Assembly: GCA_034509425.1 (NCBI GenBank)
Contig: JAVTVJ010000789.1
Span: forward strand, 654,239 to 718,238
Source: Eopsaltria australis
Taxonomy: Eukaryota > Chordata > Aves > Passeriformes > Petroicidae
Direction of reading: 5' to 3'
DNA length: 64,000 nucleotides
This document shows positions 36,590 through 50,375 of the stretch, piece by piece (the stretch's first letter is position 1; each line of letters begins with the position of its first letter). Below the pieces are notes generated by a model. The model searched no databases. It had not been told where the DNA came from and worked only from the letters and a program-made list of their open reading frames with translations. The position numbers and the translations under genes are program-made.

Positions 36590-39500
36590 GTAACAAAATC
36601 CGTGTGATTCAGCTGTGTATTCCCACTGAGTGTTGGATTAGCCACACAGCAGACTTCAGAGTGTTTGGGGCTGTCAAAAGGACTGACTTTGTTTGGAAGT
36701 GAGGAGCATAATATGTACCTAAATGTACTTTCAAGGATAAAATGATGTTTTAATTAAGAGGAGACTTTCCTGCAGTACCAAGGCGTGCCCTTGATCTCAA
36801 AGGGATATTAACTCCCAAGCAGTTCCACATTTAGCATCTTATGTAGATATAAATTAAAAGTTTGTTGTGCCCTTGCATCTGGCAGTAAACACAATAGTGG
36901 GATGTTAGAACAGAGAATCAACAGCTTATGCCACCTCCAAACTGTTTCTAGGAAAGACTCCAGTAGGGAAGTTGTCATCATCAGAATTCTTGAAGCCCTT
37001 GGTCTCAAAAGCAGCTTTGTATTCAGCAGCTTTGACATCCCTCCTGTTTTTATATCATATATATATGGCATTGAATTTGAAATAGTGTAAAAGAAAAAGG
37101 CAGATAATATTAATTCATCTCGTTGGTTTTGCTGAAAGAAACTTCTTTCTCAACAACAGAATTCAGTTTCATAAACCTGTAGGTTGAATTCATGTAGGAT
37201 GTGGATAGGCATGTTCCCTTTTTTACTCTTAACAATCTACTTGTGGGTCAAAAATACTCCTCTCCTCACCTTATTTTCTTAAATAAGTGAACATGACCTT
37301 ACAATTATTGCTGGCCTCTAAGCACTGTTATGTTTCAGGTTGCCTGTTCCCATCCTGATTTTTTTCAGCATACCTGTTACTTTTTATAGAAATATTAAAA
37401 TGAGTAAGTACTTAAAAGCTTTCTTAAAATTATGTTTGAAATACTGTAAGCTGTTAAGAAATACAAAAGGTGGTTTGATTTCTGTTACAATAATGATTAG
37501 TAGTGAGTGTGTCCAGAGTTGTAGCTTTTATGCAGGACAGCAGGAGTAAGCAGGAATAATAAATCTGAAAATATTTAGAGCATTAAAAGAAACAGTTCCA
37601 CTTTAAATTATTTATTATGATACATGAGCCAGGAAGACTTTGAGAGTACACAAATACTTTGTAGGCAAATTCTTGTTATACATTTACCCAACCATTCTAA
37701 TGTTATTCAGATTTAAGGTAGAATACTGCAATAGTGTTTGTATGAGTACAACAATAATATTAGTACAGTAGAGTGTCAGAATACAAATATATGTTAATAT
37801 TTTCTAAAATGAGCAGAATTTGGCATTGAGAGAAGTTTGGTGTGATTGGAAAATGGGGGACAGGAAAGATTTTTAAGTGGAGATTTAGTAATTGAGAAAG
37901 TATTTCATGTTTGCTTGCATTCCTTGCTGTTAGCAGCAGATTATTGGCACTGAAGAAAAATAATTAATTTGCTACTTTCAGCGAAAGTAAAAGTAGGAAA
38001 ACTTACAAACTTGCAAAGCAGTTAAGTCTTCAGGGATTTAATTACTTCTTTAGGTCATTATCAGAGTAAACTCAGGCGGTAATGAAATAGCTTTGACAGA
38101 GCTCTTCTAATGTAGTTTTTTATTAACTTAGAGTGTTATGGAGCTTTGAAGAGCAATTTTTCGTAATCCTGGATTGTGATTTCAGAAAGCTGGAAGTTTT
38201 AGTATCCTGTGCACTCACATACACAATGAAATATTGCAGGAGAAAAACAGTACCTTTTATTTTAGCTGTAAAACAGAAGTCAGAGACAACAGAGATGAAA
38301 GAAAAGAAAAACACTGGCTAAGTTGCAGGAGATGTGCTGCCTGTGTGAGGCTGTGAGTTGCTGGCTTTACCAGCACAGGTCCTTCTGTTCCTGCTTAATT
38401 CTTCATTGCTAAATACACTTCTGGAATAAGAGTTATTTCATTACTTCTTCTGGCTGCCTTCTATTTTTGTGATGTGTCTCTTGTTTCCAGCTGCTTGGCA
38501 GGGATGGTTTTGAAGTGATGGTCTGTCAATACACTTTAGGTCTGCCTACATTGAATTTTTAATTTGTGACCCCTTTGTGGCTTGCCTGCTTGTATTTTTG
38601 ATGAGCTGAGATAAGGGCATTTTCCTCTGCCTTTGATTGTTCATGCATTACTGATGGCATGAACGGCCCCACGGCTGCCAGGGGAGGAGACTTCTGGGGC
38701 TGTGGTGCCATTCCAAAAGAACATTCACAAAATACAGGGAAAATGAGTGCACAGACTGTGTTGCATGTCTCAAGGCATTCTGCTTATTTTTAAGACATGA
38801 GGAGACTGTTAGAAGTCACTTTTAGGACAGGAATAAGTAAGGTTGGTAATAACTGGGCTATCTGTGAGAAGCAAATTAGTATTCAGTATATCAAAACACT
38901 GTCCTGTGGTTCATGAGGTACTGGATGTTAGAGTAGATGTTTCTTTCTATTTGCAGCTTTGTTTTGATGTTGGGTCCAGCAAATGCCTGATTTTGTTCTG
39001 GTCTTGGATGCATGGACAAGTTCTGGGTTAAGCAGCAGTGCCAGGTGTGAAATGGAGTGAAGATCAGTCTCAGACATAAATGGAAGATGCTGTATTTAAG
39101 ATGGGAGTGTTGGACATAGGAGATTGGACTACCCTGACACTTACCAGCTTGTGTTGTTTGCCATAATTAAGACTCGTAGCTGTGCTTGGTTATGTGTTTG
39201 AAGAAGACCCACTTTGAGGTGCAGATTTCCTGACTCCTTTGGCTGAGTGTAGTAGAGATGAGTTGCATTTAATTGTGATTTCAGTGACACTTGCCCTGAA
39301 CCTTTTTTTACTGCTCCATGAATCACAGCACTGGCTCCTCCATTTCTGATTTTAAGTTCACCTGGTTCAGGAGAAAGAAAAAGTCCAGTGGGAAGAATGA
39401 AAACTTCCCTTACAGAAGTGTGTTATCTTGGCAGCACTTGTTATTTATGAGCACCTGCTCTCCTGATATTTACTTACTGTAGTTTATCCAATAGTTTTGC

Positions 39501-42500
39501 AGATGGTAAAGTTGTCTGTGTAATGGAAGCAGCTGTTTGGGAACACAACAGCTTGTCAAATACATTAATTGCATACACACACAGCTGTAAAGGAACTTTT
39601 CCTTTTTCAGGTGTTTTAACAGCCCTCACTAAGCCATAGCTGAAAAACACAGGAAGTTTATTTTATTGCATGCAATAGCTAAGTGGTTTTTCTTCTTTTC
39701 TTTAACTTATTTTATGTATCAGTAGAAATCATGGAAGTGAATTACTTTGCTGCCTGTGGGGTGCATGGAAACGTGTAGTAGCCATGGAACAGTATTTAGG
39801 TCTACTTGATAAATTTCTTTTCCCCTCCTCTTCAATTTTATTTAAGAAAAGAGGTTATCTTTATTACAACTGAAGTGCTGTTTCCCAGAAGGATCCATAT
39901 GTACCCTCTAATGTAATACTGAAGATATAATATTAGATAAGGTAAAAATGAGCTATCATTCTGCAAGGTTAATGCAGAGAGAGTATTATGGGTAAGATAG
40001 GAACTTTGTAGATAGCAGTAGTTTTTTTTTCTCCTGGGCTGTCTCTGTTGAGTCATTGCACCTGAATTCTGGGTTTAGTAGTTATGTGCATCTGGGCAGT
40101 TGATTTTTTTTTTTCTTGTAATATACTGCTGTGTCTGAGCAGGTGAAATCTGAGATGACAGGAGGCATCAGCAGCAGTCAGGAGGGATTCTGGTTTTGTG
40201 TGTGTGTGGCCTGATGCTGCCTGGAGTCAGGGCTGGGTTTGCAGAGGCTCTGCCTTACCCCTCATTAGCAGCTGCCTGCTTCTTGCATTATCTTGGAATT
40301 CAAGGGAAATCACCACAGAGCAGAAGGCACCAGCTAAGTTTAGATTAAAGGAATTTTTGGAAGTCACTTTCTAGACTGAAATACTGATTAAGTTTTGATT
40401 CTTTTTTTTTTAAAGAATCCTGAGCTCAGATTTGTGGCAGACACTGCAAGGACTCTCTTGTCTTGCTCTTCAGGGCACTTCTGTGCCAGGTGCCCTTGTG
40501 CCACCCCTCCCTGCCCCCAGTGCTGCTTGTTTCCTGCAGGAGATGAGACCATCAGCTCATGAATATCAGCTTCCTTTACTAAGCAACTGCATGTTTCTCA
40601 ATGTTTCTTCCCAATACTGGGTGACAAACAGGTTTTGTGGGGAGAAAATACTTGTTGGTGCTGTGATTAATCCAATATCCTACTTCCCCACACATAAAAT
40701 GTTTAATGAATGTTGTGGTGGTGTGGTCACTTGATCCAGCTACAGTAATGCTGGTGGTCAGAGTAGGTGCAGGTTTTTGGAATCAGCTCATTCTTGGAGT
40801 GGTACAAACTTTGGGTTTCCATCTGCAGCTTCAGGGAGGTTATTTATGGCCTGCAGTGTGTACTTGCTCATCGTTTGTCCTTGGCAGAGTGTTCCATGCC
40901 CTCGCCCTGTGGGTGCCCGAGGCAGTGCCTGTTAAGGGGTTTCCATTGGCTCCAGTGGAACAGAAAATGGTATATTTTATGTCCACTGAGCAAGGAAAAT
41001 GCTTTTTTGGGCAGGTTTCCCCTCTCTTGCTGGGATGCTGTTAAGTAGTTCATGCCCCACACTTGAGCTTTAATCACTGTAGAGGTTTTTTTGCTTGTTT
41101 GTTGTTTGTTCAGGTGCAGGGTGTGTGCAGAATGGATCAACTCCCAAACCAACGCTCCAGAATTACTTCCAGCCAGTGAAGGAACTCTGTGTTTGTTGGA
41201 GAGCAGCAAACTCAGCCTCCCCTGCATTGCTGAGTGACAGCAGCATCAGCAGAGTTCAAGTAAAAATAGTCTTCTGCAAGTCATCTTTCCTTCTCCCCCT
41301 TCATTTGCAGTAGAGTTTGTGTTCAGTCTTTAAAATAATATTATTAACAGGAGCAGAAGTGGGGAAAATTGAGAGCAGTTGTAGACTTGCACTGGTGATG
41401 TTATTTTAAATTTTTTCCTTGGTTTTTAACTTCACTGAAGTGCAGTGTTGTATCCCCTGGTGTTTTCAGGGTTGCATTTATCCACGTGCTTTACTCCAGC
41501 TCCAACTCTCCTTGAACCCATGTGTGTAGGTGTGTGTGAGGGGTGCTGGTATTGTTTTATCTTTATGAGATGCTGCTTACAAAACGTGATAACCATGTGT
41601 TTGGGAAGGCTGCTTTCTACTGCTTCAAGCAGGAAGCAAAAAATCAACTTTTCTGGCCTTGTAACTTTTTGGAGAAGTAGGATTTACATCAAATTATTTA
41701 ATCTACTTATCTGTGAAAAGATTCTTTTGGCAACTTGGATAAACTTTATGATATCTGTGCATTGTAAGTTTTCCAGCTGAACAAAGCTGGACAGGAGTTG
41801 TCATAAATTCATTAGAAAGTAATATGTTGGGAAGTACAAAATGAAAAAAAATTACTGTTGATCTGCATGTGGAAATAGGCTAAAAATATTTGGATTTAAA
41901 TTTGTTGCTTTATAGCTTCCTCTTGTTTTTACATAAATTTAAAATCGAACTGTTAAGATTACCGTTAATGAGTTAAAATGATTTTCTGTCACATGACTGA
42001 AGAGAAAAGGTATAGATAGGTTTTGTTTATTAAATTATTTTGATATGTTCCCTGATAAATTATTTGTATAAATTGTGTTTATTGTAGGGCTCAAAAAAAA
42101 GAAATCAATAGAGCATGTAGAGAAAGACCAGACTTGTTACAGCTGCACTTGGTAGCTTAGTATTGATTAGACACAAATATTGAGTCTAATGACAATAAAT
42201 GACATTAAATGTTAACCATGATAGTAGAGAAACACTGCAGAACAGGAAAAAAAATTACTTCATCTTGATTGTAAAAGGACACGTTCATTCCAAGGAACGT
42301 TAATTTTGAATTTTGGGTGTGCTCAAACATTGTGAATTTATTGTAGCTTTACAGTAGCATGGAGAATGTAACTGGATTATTGTGTTGGCACTTCTCAGGA
42401 GTTTCAGGCAGGTGGCCAAAATGTTGTCCTTTCAGGACTTTATTTCTACTAAAATGCAGCATTATAATATTGTGACATCCTTTTATGTGGAGATCCCAGA

Positions 42501-45300
42501 TTCTTTAGGAATCATTTGTAAGAGCAGAATCAGAGCTTCCCAGAGGGAGCTGCATTGGAGAGTCCAGCCCTGGGCTCCTTTCCTGTGCAGATCAACCACA
42601 GGAATTTATGTCCCTGTCACTGGAGAAATGAATGGCACACTCTGGTGGGTTTTGTACGCTGGACACAAAACAGGAGCTGGGCCACTTGGATTCTATTCCT
42701 GCTTTTCTTACTAATTGTTGTAACCTTGAACAGGACGCACGGATTTTTTTGTGCCTCGTTTTTCATGCAGATAAAATAGGATAATATCACTTAACCTACT
42801 TCTTGGGAGAGTTTCTAGTCTAAATGTGTCTCAAGTGCATTGGGTTCTTTGGACAGAAATGTTTTGTAGGTGCCAAGTATTATCCAGCCAGTGACTAATG
42901 TTGTTTGTCTGACAGTTTGGAAAAATGCCCTTTATGGGCTTTTAATTCTGTGTGATTTTGGGCAAATGTCTGGTGAATTGCCCTTGCTGTTCAGAATTAC
43001 ATTAATGTTCTGTTTTTCCTTTTCTTTTTCTTTTAATATGGCTGGGAAACAGGTGGTTACCTCTCTGCTTCCAACTGCTGCAGTTATTAATTACTGCTCA
43101 ATTTCTGCCTGGAGAATACTGACTTTTATTATTGCAGGGTTGATTTTAGTGACCAGCAGTGGCAGGGATGGCAAATTCAGGTAGTGTGGAAATTATCCTT
43201 GGTATTGTAATGATGGGGGGGAAAAGTACTGGAAAAGCTGTGATGAAGAAGAAAGTGCTTGTACCAAAATGTAATTTCAATAATATACATGTGCTTTACT
43301 GGGGGTGGAAGGAAGTGGGATATGAAATTTTTCTGAGGGTCTCTGAGCTCTGCAATGATAGTTTTAAAAAAGAAAGTGAATATAGTGAGGGGGGGAAATG
43401 GTGAAAACCATAAGGAAAACAGGGAAGCTTATAATAATAGCAACATTAAGGCAGGATCAGCAGCTCCTGCTTGTCAGACAGGGTTTGTTTTCCCTGGAGA
43501 TCCTGCCTGGGGCCCTAGAGATGGATAACTTCAGTTATGTCCATCTTCTCTTTGGAAGATCCATCTTCCCTGCTCAGCTGTGAGTCCCTGGAATCTTCAT
43601 CTCTTGGGTTCTTTGCTTCTTTGCCTTTCATTTCTGTGTTGGTTTCAGACAGAAGTCCAAGCCAGGTCTATTGTAACTATTTTATTGTTATCCTACAGCT
43701 CTAAAAGTGTTTTTGACACCTGATAATCTGAATGAAAGGAACTGAAAATTGCAATGTGTTTTTTTCCTTGCACTGTGGAAAGTTATCATGGCAGGTGAGA
43801 ATTTCCCACATCTGCTGACTTGTGCTAGTAGGGAAATTAGTTGAATTTATTTGACATTTTAGTAGACTGAGGTTACTGTGTTACTTCAGGAAGAGAAGAG
43901 TTATGAGCAGTAACTTGTTGCTTAAAAAATGAGAAATAATGAGCCTTTGATTCTGACTTATTTTTGCTACATAGTTTGAATGTTTTATATCTGTGATCTT
44001 CCCAGAGTTGTCATAGGAATAATTCACACCAAGATGCTGTTGTGAAGTAAGGTTATGTGTCCAAACAGAATTGCCTTTCTTACTGAATGTTTTTTAGAAT
44101 ATTTTGTTTCAAATCTGAAGCAGCCTGAGAGCAGTGATATGGTGTTTTTCTATTGTTATGCCCAGTGCTTGTTGTTATTCATCAGTATTTTTCAAGGCTC
44201 TGATCAAAATAATGCTGTAAGCAGTACCAGTCTCACTTTTCCTAATTATGGGAAGTGATCTATCAATAACACACTATTATAAATCACAGCCCCCTTGTCA
44301 GCTGGTGGGAATTATTTAATGCTTTGCAACACCTTTATTTGCTAATGAGTGGGTTTTTTTCCCTGTTTCTTTGATAAGTATTAATGTCCTAGCTGTTAGC
44401 CTATTTCAGGATGGAAATGATTGATGTGGCTCTGTTTTAACCAAAACACTTCTGCCCACTCCTGGTTCTTCCCCCTCTAACTCCTTTTTTCCCTCTGCAA
44501 GAACTCCTCACGCAATTCATGCTGGATGGCTCAAATATGTAATTTATAAGGCAGGGATCACTTTCCCTTTCTAAGCTGTATAATGTGCTCATCAAACCAA
44601 ATTAAAACTGCCTTGCTTTGTATTGAGTTTGAATGCAGCTAAGCCAGGCACAGACCCAGAAACGTGGCCTGGGTAACTCACAGTGCAGCCATCAGAGCAG
44701 CAGAAAAGGCTTTACTTTCAGAATCTGAGAAACATAACAAAATATAACAGGAAATCCACGTTTTCTGGGGATTAACTGGTGAATATGCAGGACTGCAGAA
44801 CAAGAGCAGCCTTGTGAGAAAGCCTCAGACCCATCATTCCTTTGACTTCCCAGTTCTCCTGCTGCCTCAGCTCGCCGTGGCTCAGAGTGACTCTCTGCTG
44901 GTGATAAAGCCTGACCACCTCGTGGATGGTGCCACCATGAAAACACAAAGGATGTTTTCAGAGCCTCAATGCCCTGTCTCGTTTTCTTTGAGGCAAATTA
45001 AAGATGTTTGTAAAGCATTCGGTGACCTTCATATGAAGGGCATTCAAGGAATATGAACACTAATATAAAATAACTGATGCAGGTGATAAGCATCCCACAG
45101 ATATTCTTTATATGGAAAAGATTTTTTTGTAGCTTCTAGAGGAAATCAAATAAAATGGAAAATTTAATGATGTCACCCTGTTGCTCTCTACTTTTGTTGT
45201 TGTCAGGTCTTTTATTGTGACTGTTATTTGGTTTTTTTTAATGCAGAAGTGCACTCATCTCTGCTTTTCTTTGAGTTCTCTTTTGAAGTTACTGAAGTTT

Positions 45301-45311
45301 CCCCCCCCCCC
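45301..45311. repeat. C homopolymer
   Basis: Eleven consecutive C. It is prone to sequencing and slippage error. Confidence 0.9.
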
Positions 45312-46307
45312 AGGCAGTTCACAGTAGATTTATTTGTTTGAATTGCATATAAAAAAAGTTCTTCCCCATTGTATCTTAATCTCGTGCTGTTGATAATTGG
45401 GTAACAAAACATGGAGATGGGCTAACAGCTAATAAAATTGAGACTAGTCTGTGGAAGGAACTGTGTAAGTCTGTCATCAAACCTGCATTTCTGACCACTG
45501 GTTGCTTCTTTGTGGAAATGTGCTTTTGGCAAAAAGGTGGCAGCAGGTTTTTGTTCAGCAGGAGTTAATACTCAGCTGCTGATGTTGAAAGTGTGGAAAC
45601 CAAAGGGTCTGTGGGGACCCTTGAAATTTCTTGCCTTTTGGGGTCAAAGCAGCCTGATTTTTATTTTCCTGGGAGGGAAGAACAATCCTGCCGTGCATGA
45701 ATGGTGGTGTTTTGTGGCTCTGTGACAGCTGAAGAACATGAATAAGAAATTGCAGACCATGACATGAGGACCATGATGGGATGGGAACTGTGGGCTGTGT
45801 AACTCTGTGCCTGCTGTCAGATTCTTGAGTAGTTCCAGTGCCATGTCTTGGCTCTCCTGGCGTCTGAGTGGTGCCGTGGTTGGGCTGGTTTGGGGATTGA
45901 TAGGAAAACAGAGAAGAGATCAGAATAGGATCATTACACTCAGAGCTGCTTCACTCCTAACTCCATTTGCTGCTGCTATATTTCCTTGGTGTGAGCTAGC
46001 ATTTAAATCTACTAGAGCTGTAAAATCCTGAAGTGCTGCAAATACAGACACTTATCAGTACATCTTATCATGTCCTTTGCTGATACAAGATTAGCCCAGG
46101 CATTTATAGCAGTTCATTTAATCTAATTTTAAGTGCCTGAATGTAACGATTCTTGCAGAAGAAACAAAAAAAAAAAAATTAATAAAATCTTTTAACCACT
46201 GACACTTGTTCAGTTACAGTATCTGTGGAAAAAAGATGTCCTCTGAATTAATAAAAGAAGATTTTAATGAAAGCTGATTGATTCTACCAGGTGCTAGTCT
46301 TTCACAT

Positions 46308-46335
46308 TTTTGATCTTTTCACAGAAAGATCAAAA
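46308..46335. repeat. Perfect inverted repeat, 11-bp arms
   Basis: TTTTGATCTTT at 46308-46318 pairs with AAAGATCAAAA at 46325-46335 across a 6-base loop. It lies in MED27 intron 2. The stem is AT-rich and of unknown significance. Confidence 0.85.
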
Positions 46336-48034
46336 GTTTCTTTATCCTGAGCAGCAGTTACCTTGTTGTGCTCTTTTGTGAAGTTCTTGGATTAGTGTGA
46401 AGCATTCAGTCATGCTTTGGAGCCACTGAGTGTGCTGAAAATTTAAGCCCTCAAGTTAAAATGCCTAAATCTGGACTGGGTGAGTAATGTGAGAGGAGAA
46501 ATGGCACAGGGCTGCAGTTGCATGATTGCCTGGTCTTCTAGTGAGTTAAAAATGCATTTCTTGAGGTGTACATTTTTTTATTTTGCTCATGAATTCGCTT
46601 GCTCTCAGATACCTCTTCTTCAAAAGCCCATCCACTGACAAGCTGACAGTAATAACTAATATCCTTATTAGATGGAATTAGCATGAATCATCGTTATGAG
46701 AAGTAACGACCATGTTGAAATGCTGAGAGTATTTTCAAGATTACCTCAGAGTTGGTTGGAAAGCAGGGTGTAATTGCTGGATCTTACAGCACATAATAAA
46801 ATCACAGAGGTCTTTGATGTTCAGAGTTGTGCTTGGAACAAATAGTTCTATTCCAAACCAGCGCAGTCTTGATTAATTTGGTTGTTGTATCTGGATTCTC
46901 TAAGCTCTTGTAACTGGTAGTGGCAGAGTACTAAAGGTGCTCTGTGTACTGCATGGGCCATTAGACACAAAGGAATTGTAGCTTGATGTGACATTTCACA
47001 GTATATTCCAAAATAGATGTATTTACTTCTCATTACATGAAACTGCAATTCCTGGGGAAATCAATATTGAAAATACCCACTAAAAACCCCCCAGGATCTG
47101 CAAGCATGCACGAAAAGGAGCTGGATGCATGTGCTATTACCCACAAGTGGTGGGTTAAAGTGAATTATTTTAATCTTTTCATGTCAACATTAATTCAGTA
47201 TATTTTCCTTATTGCACCAGCCTGTTACTGCTACAGAAGATGCAGAGAATGTGGACTGGAGCAGCGAGAGAGTCCTCAGGTGTCTTTAAAGTGTTTTAAG
47301 CTGCCCATGGTTTGAAAATATTCAAGAATCTGTGATATGAGCTGTTTGACATTTTTCCCATTCCAAATGCTCAAAGGAATAAATCTACATAAAGAGTGTT
47401 AAAATGAGAGTGTCTTTGCAACAACGTCTGGATCTGAGAACGTTACTTTGTTTCTCTTTTGGCTGACCACCACGATAAAACAGCTGAATCAAATAAGTTC
47501 TTTTATGTATAAAATAGATTTTTTGGGTTTTGACAGCTTGTTTCCAGTTTTAGTCTAATTCAGTTTGAAACAGCTGTTCCTGATCTCTGCAAAACAGTTT
47601 TCTGATGGAAATCATGACATTCTCAACTACTGCAGTGTTACTGGGCTCTGTCTCATTTCAGATGGTGGCTTTTCTTTATGGAAAAAGAATTCTTCATTCA
47701 GAGAAAATGTCACTTTTGTATCAAATAAGCTGCAGTTAAAAAGATAATGGCTTCCTCCTCCCTCCGAGGTTATCCCTCAGTGAGGGTGGATATATTTCTC
47801 TTTTGAGAAAAAACATTCCTGTGTGTTTTACCATTAGTTAGATTTTTATTCTAATGTTCCCTGCCCTGCCCATCTGCTTTCAGTTGAGTTCTATTTAGAG
47901 TCTTCTCTGCAGTTGTCTCTGCACTCAGACTTAACAAGTTCTCTGCTTTGCCGTCTGCTTCAGTTTTACTCTGGAGTCAAATCTTGTATTTTCAGAATTT
48001 TCAGTGTAGCATTTTCAGTTTGCTCAGTGCCATC

Positions 48035-48054
48035 TTTTTTTTTTTTTTTTTTTT
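48035..48054. repeat. T homopolymer
   Basis: Twenty consecutive T followed by AATC and a further T-run. It could be the reverse-strand A-tail of an old retroposed sequence, but nothing recognisable lies beside it. Confidence 0.85.
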
Positions 48055-50339
48055 AATCTTTTTTTTCCTTTTGGCTGCACTGCTTGATGCTTCTTCCAAA
48101 GCTGTTTGTAGAAATTTCATAGATCACAGAGCTGATCAAGTCTGTAAGCTCTCTTGTGCTTGATAAAGCACCAGCTAACCTTTCACTTCCAATTTTCTGG
48201 TTCTTTTGGACATCCTGCATGTAATATGGAGTGAAGTTAATAACTCTCAGCTTAAAAGAACTTGCCATGACTCTGTGAACACGAGTGTGTGACGTGGACT
48301 TCTCAAAACACTTCTGATGGTGAGGATGAAGATTTCGGGAGCGGCAGCGTTGCCAAATTTGTCATGGGACTGGAGGGACTCTGGAGTTGTACATCCTTCT
48401 CTTTCCTCTGGCCTTAGCTTGCTGGATGAGGTTTCACAAGTCTCTTTGCCGTGCATGTCTTTTTCCATCTATAAAATGCAGAACTATAAAATAAGGGTTG
48501 TGCTACAGAGTGAGTGCTCAGAGAAATCCAAGAGAGATGCACATGAGCAGGATCCCTGGTGTTGCTGCTCCTCACTTCCAAGCCCACTATGGACAAACAC
48601 CATTCTGAAGTCTCTTCTGAGGTTTTTCTTTTTTATCAGCTGAAATAAAACTACCACCCAACGGAACAGGAAAGCTTTAAAGCTTTACTTCCTAAAGAGC
48701 TGTTAAATACGTTTTCCGTTCCAAATTCAATGTTTTGCCTGGCAAATACTTTGGAGTGTTTGTAGTTTTCCTTGTATTTATTTTTTTCCCACAGTCTAAA
48801 AAAGCAGACTTGGGGCTGCATTAGGATTAAGTGAGATTAGAAACATCTTCTTTCCATCCCTCTTGTGTGCCTTGTATGGATACATCCTAATTGTATTGAT
48901 ATTGCATTCATCCTCCAAGAATCTAAGACCTTTAGTGGCTGCTGATGCTGCAGTTTTGATGGTATGTTTTTCTTGCAAGTAAAATCAATTCAGACAAATC
49001 TTGGTAACTTTTACAACAAAACTATGCCAGGCAGGCACGGGAAGTTTTTTAAGCATGGGCATGCTCTTAGATCACACACGGGGTTGTTCCAGCAGAATCG
49101 ATTGGTTGATCTACTAGATTTAAAGGTCAACTGTAATCACATTTCAGGAAGATTGAAGAAGATATAAAATTGCTCCTGTGCTTTTCTGGGTCACACACCC
49201 GCTTGTGGTGCTCTTTGCTTTTCCCCTGTACATCTTCATTTACTCAGCCAGAGCATCAATACAGAAAGGGCACAAGTCAATGCGCTCGCTTTCTGCTGTC
49301 GATGAGGGAGCTACTTAGTTGTTATTTCCTCCAAGCCAATACTTTCCCTCTGGAAGAGCTCAGGCAGAGAGGAGTTCACTGCACCCGACTGATTTAGAAG
49401 GAACAAATCTCTCTTCCAGGGAAAAGCTGTGAGGGAAGGTGCAGTCTGGCTGTCTTGTTGGATAATCCACGCAATTGCTTGAGCTGATGCATCCCAGGGA
49501 TGACTCTGTCCCTTCAAAGAGCAGCACAAGTGCAGAGAGTCAGCAAAACCCTTTCCATGTGTGGGGACCTTCAGAAGAACTTCTCCTTATTCCTGTTCTG
49601 TGCTGCACTTGCTGTTACTCAGATGTCCATAGAGACCAGGCAGCTTTGGAATATTCTGTTTTGTAAATACGGGGTTTCAAAGTCATTTTTCCATGTGATA
49701 GGCAACAATATCTGCACACAGGGGTGAACAAATTTCCTGTTAATTTTTGCAAGAGCCCAAATGAAACTACTGTGTTGCCATAGCAGGTTGCATGAATTAA
49801 AAGCAGGAGGGACATGGAATATTCACCTGCTCAGATAAAATTAATTTTCCCTGCAAAGTAAAAGAGTCTTGAAATGAAAAGGGGTTGATGGGGGGAAAGA
49901 GATTTAATTTAAGTTGATAAACCAAAACACATTACTGTTAATGTTTGTTTCCTCATGAACCGTATTACTGCTACATCGATTTGATAGAACTTTATTTATG
50001 AAGTTTTGCTTTTCTCCTGTACTGATAAACTTGTGTGGATCTTCCATGGAATAACAGAGGAGAAGTGTTTAAAATGGAATGGACTTTAATGGCATGGGAG
50101 CTGTTCCTGAATCAGAGAGTACAGCATTGCAGATGCTTTTAGGTAATCTTCAAACAAATTTCAAAGTAACTTTATGATTTTTTTTGTGGCTAGTAAATGC
50201 ATATTTGCTGATGGTCAGGCTATGGTAAGGGTTTTGTTGTGTTAGCACTGCATGGAAAGATGATTCTCTTTAAGAGTCACATTCCTTCAAAAAATCTGTT
50301 GTAGGTCATGTTAACTGTTTTACAAAGGTTATTTGTAGT

Positions 50340-50375
50340 AGAACTCTCTGAGCCTAAATTAACTCAGAGAGTTCT
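50340..50375. repeat. Perfect inverted repeat, 13-bp arms
   Basis: AGAACTCTCTGAG at 50340-50352 pairs perfectly with CTCAGAGAGTTCT at 50363-50375 around a 10-base loop. It lies in MED27 intron 2 and could fold into a stable hairpin in the transcript. It is shorter than a typical microRNA precursor. Confidence 0.9.

Noticed and set aside
44775..44830. Possible MED27 exon 3 (sequence near AATATGCAGGACTGCAGAAC faintly like the start of the expected exon)
   Set aside because: The translation does not give the expected LQYHAGLASG, and no acceptor with a pyrimidine tract precedes it.
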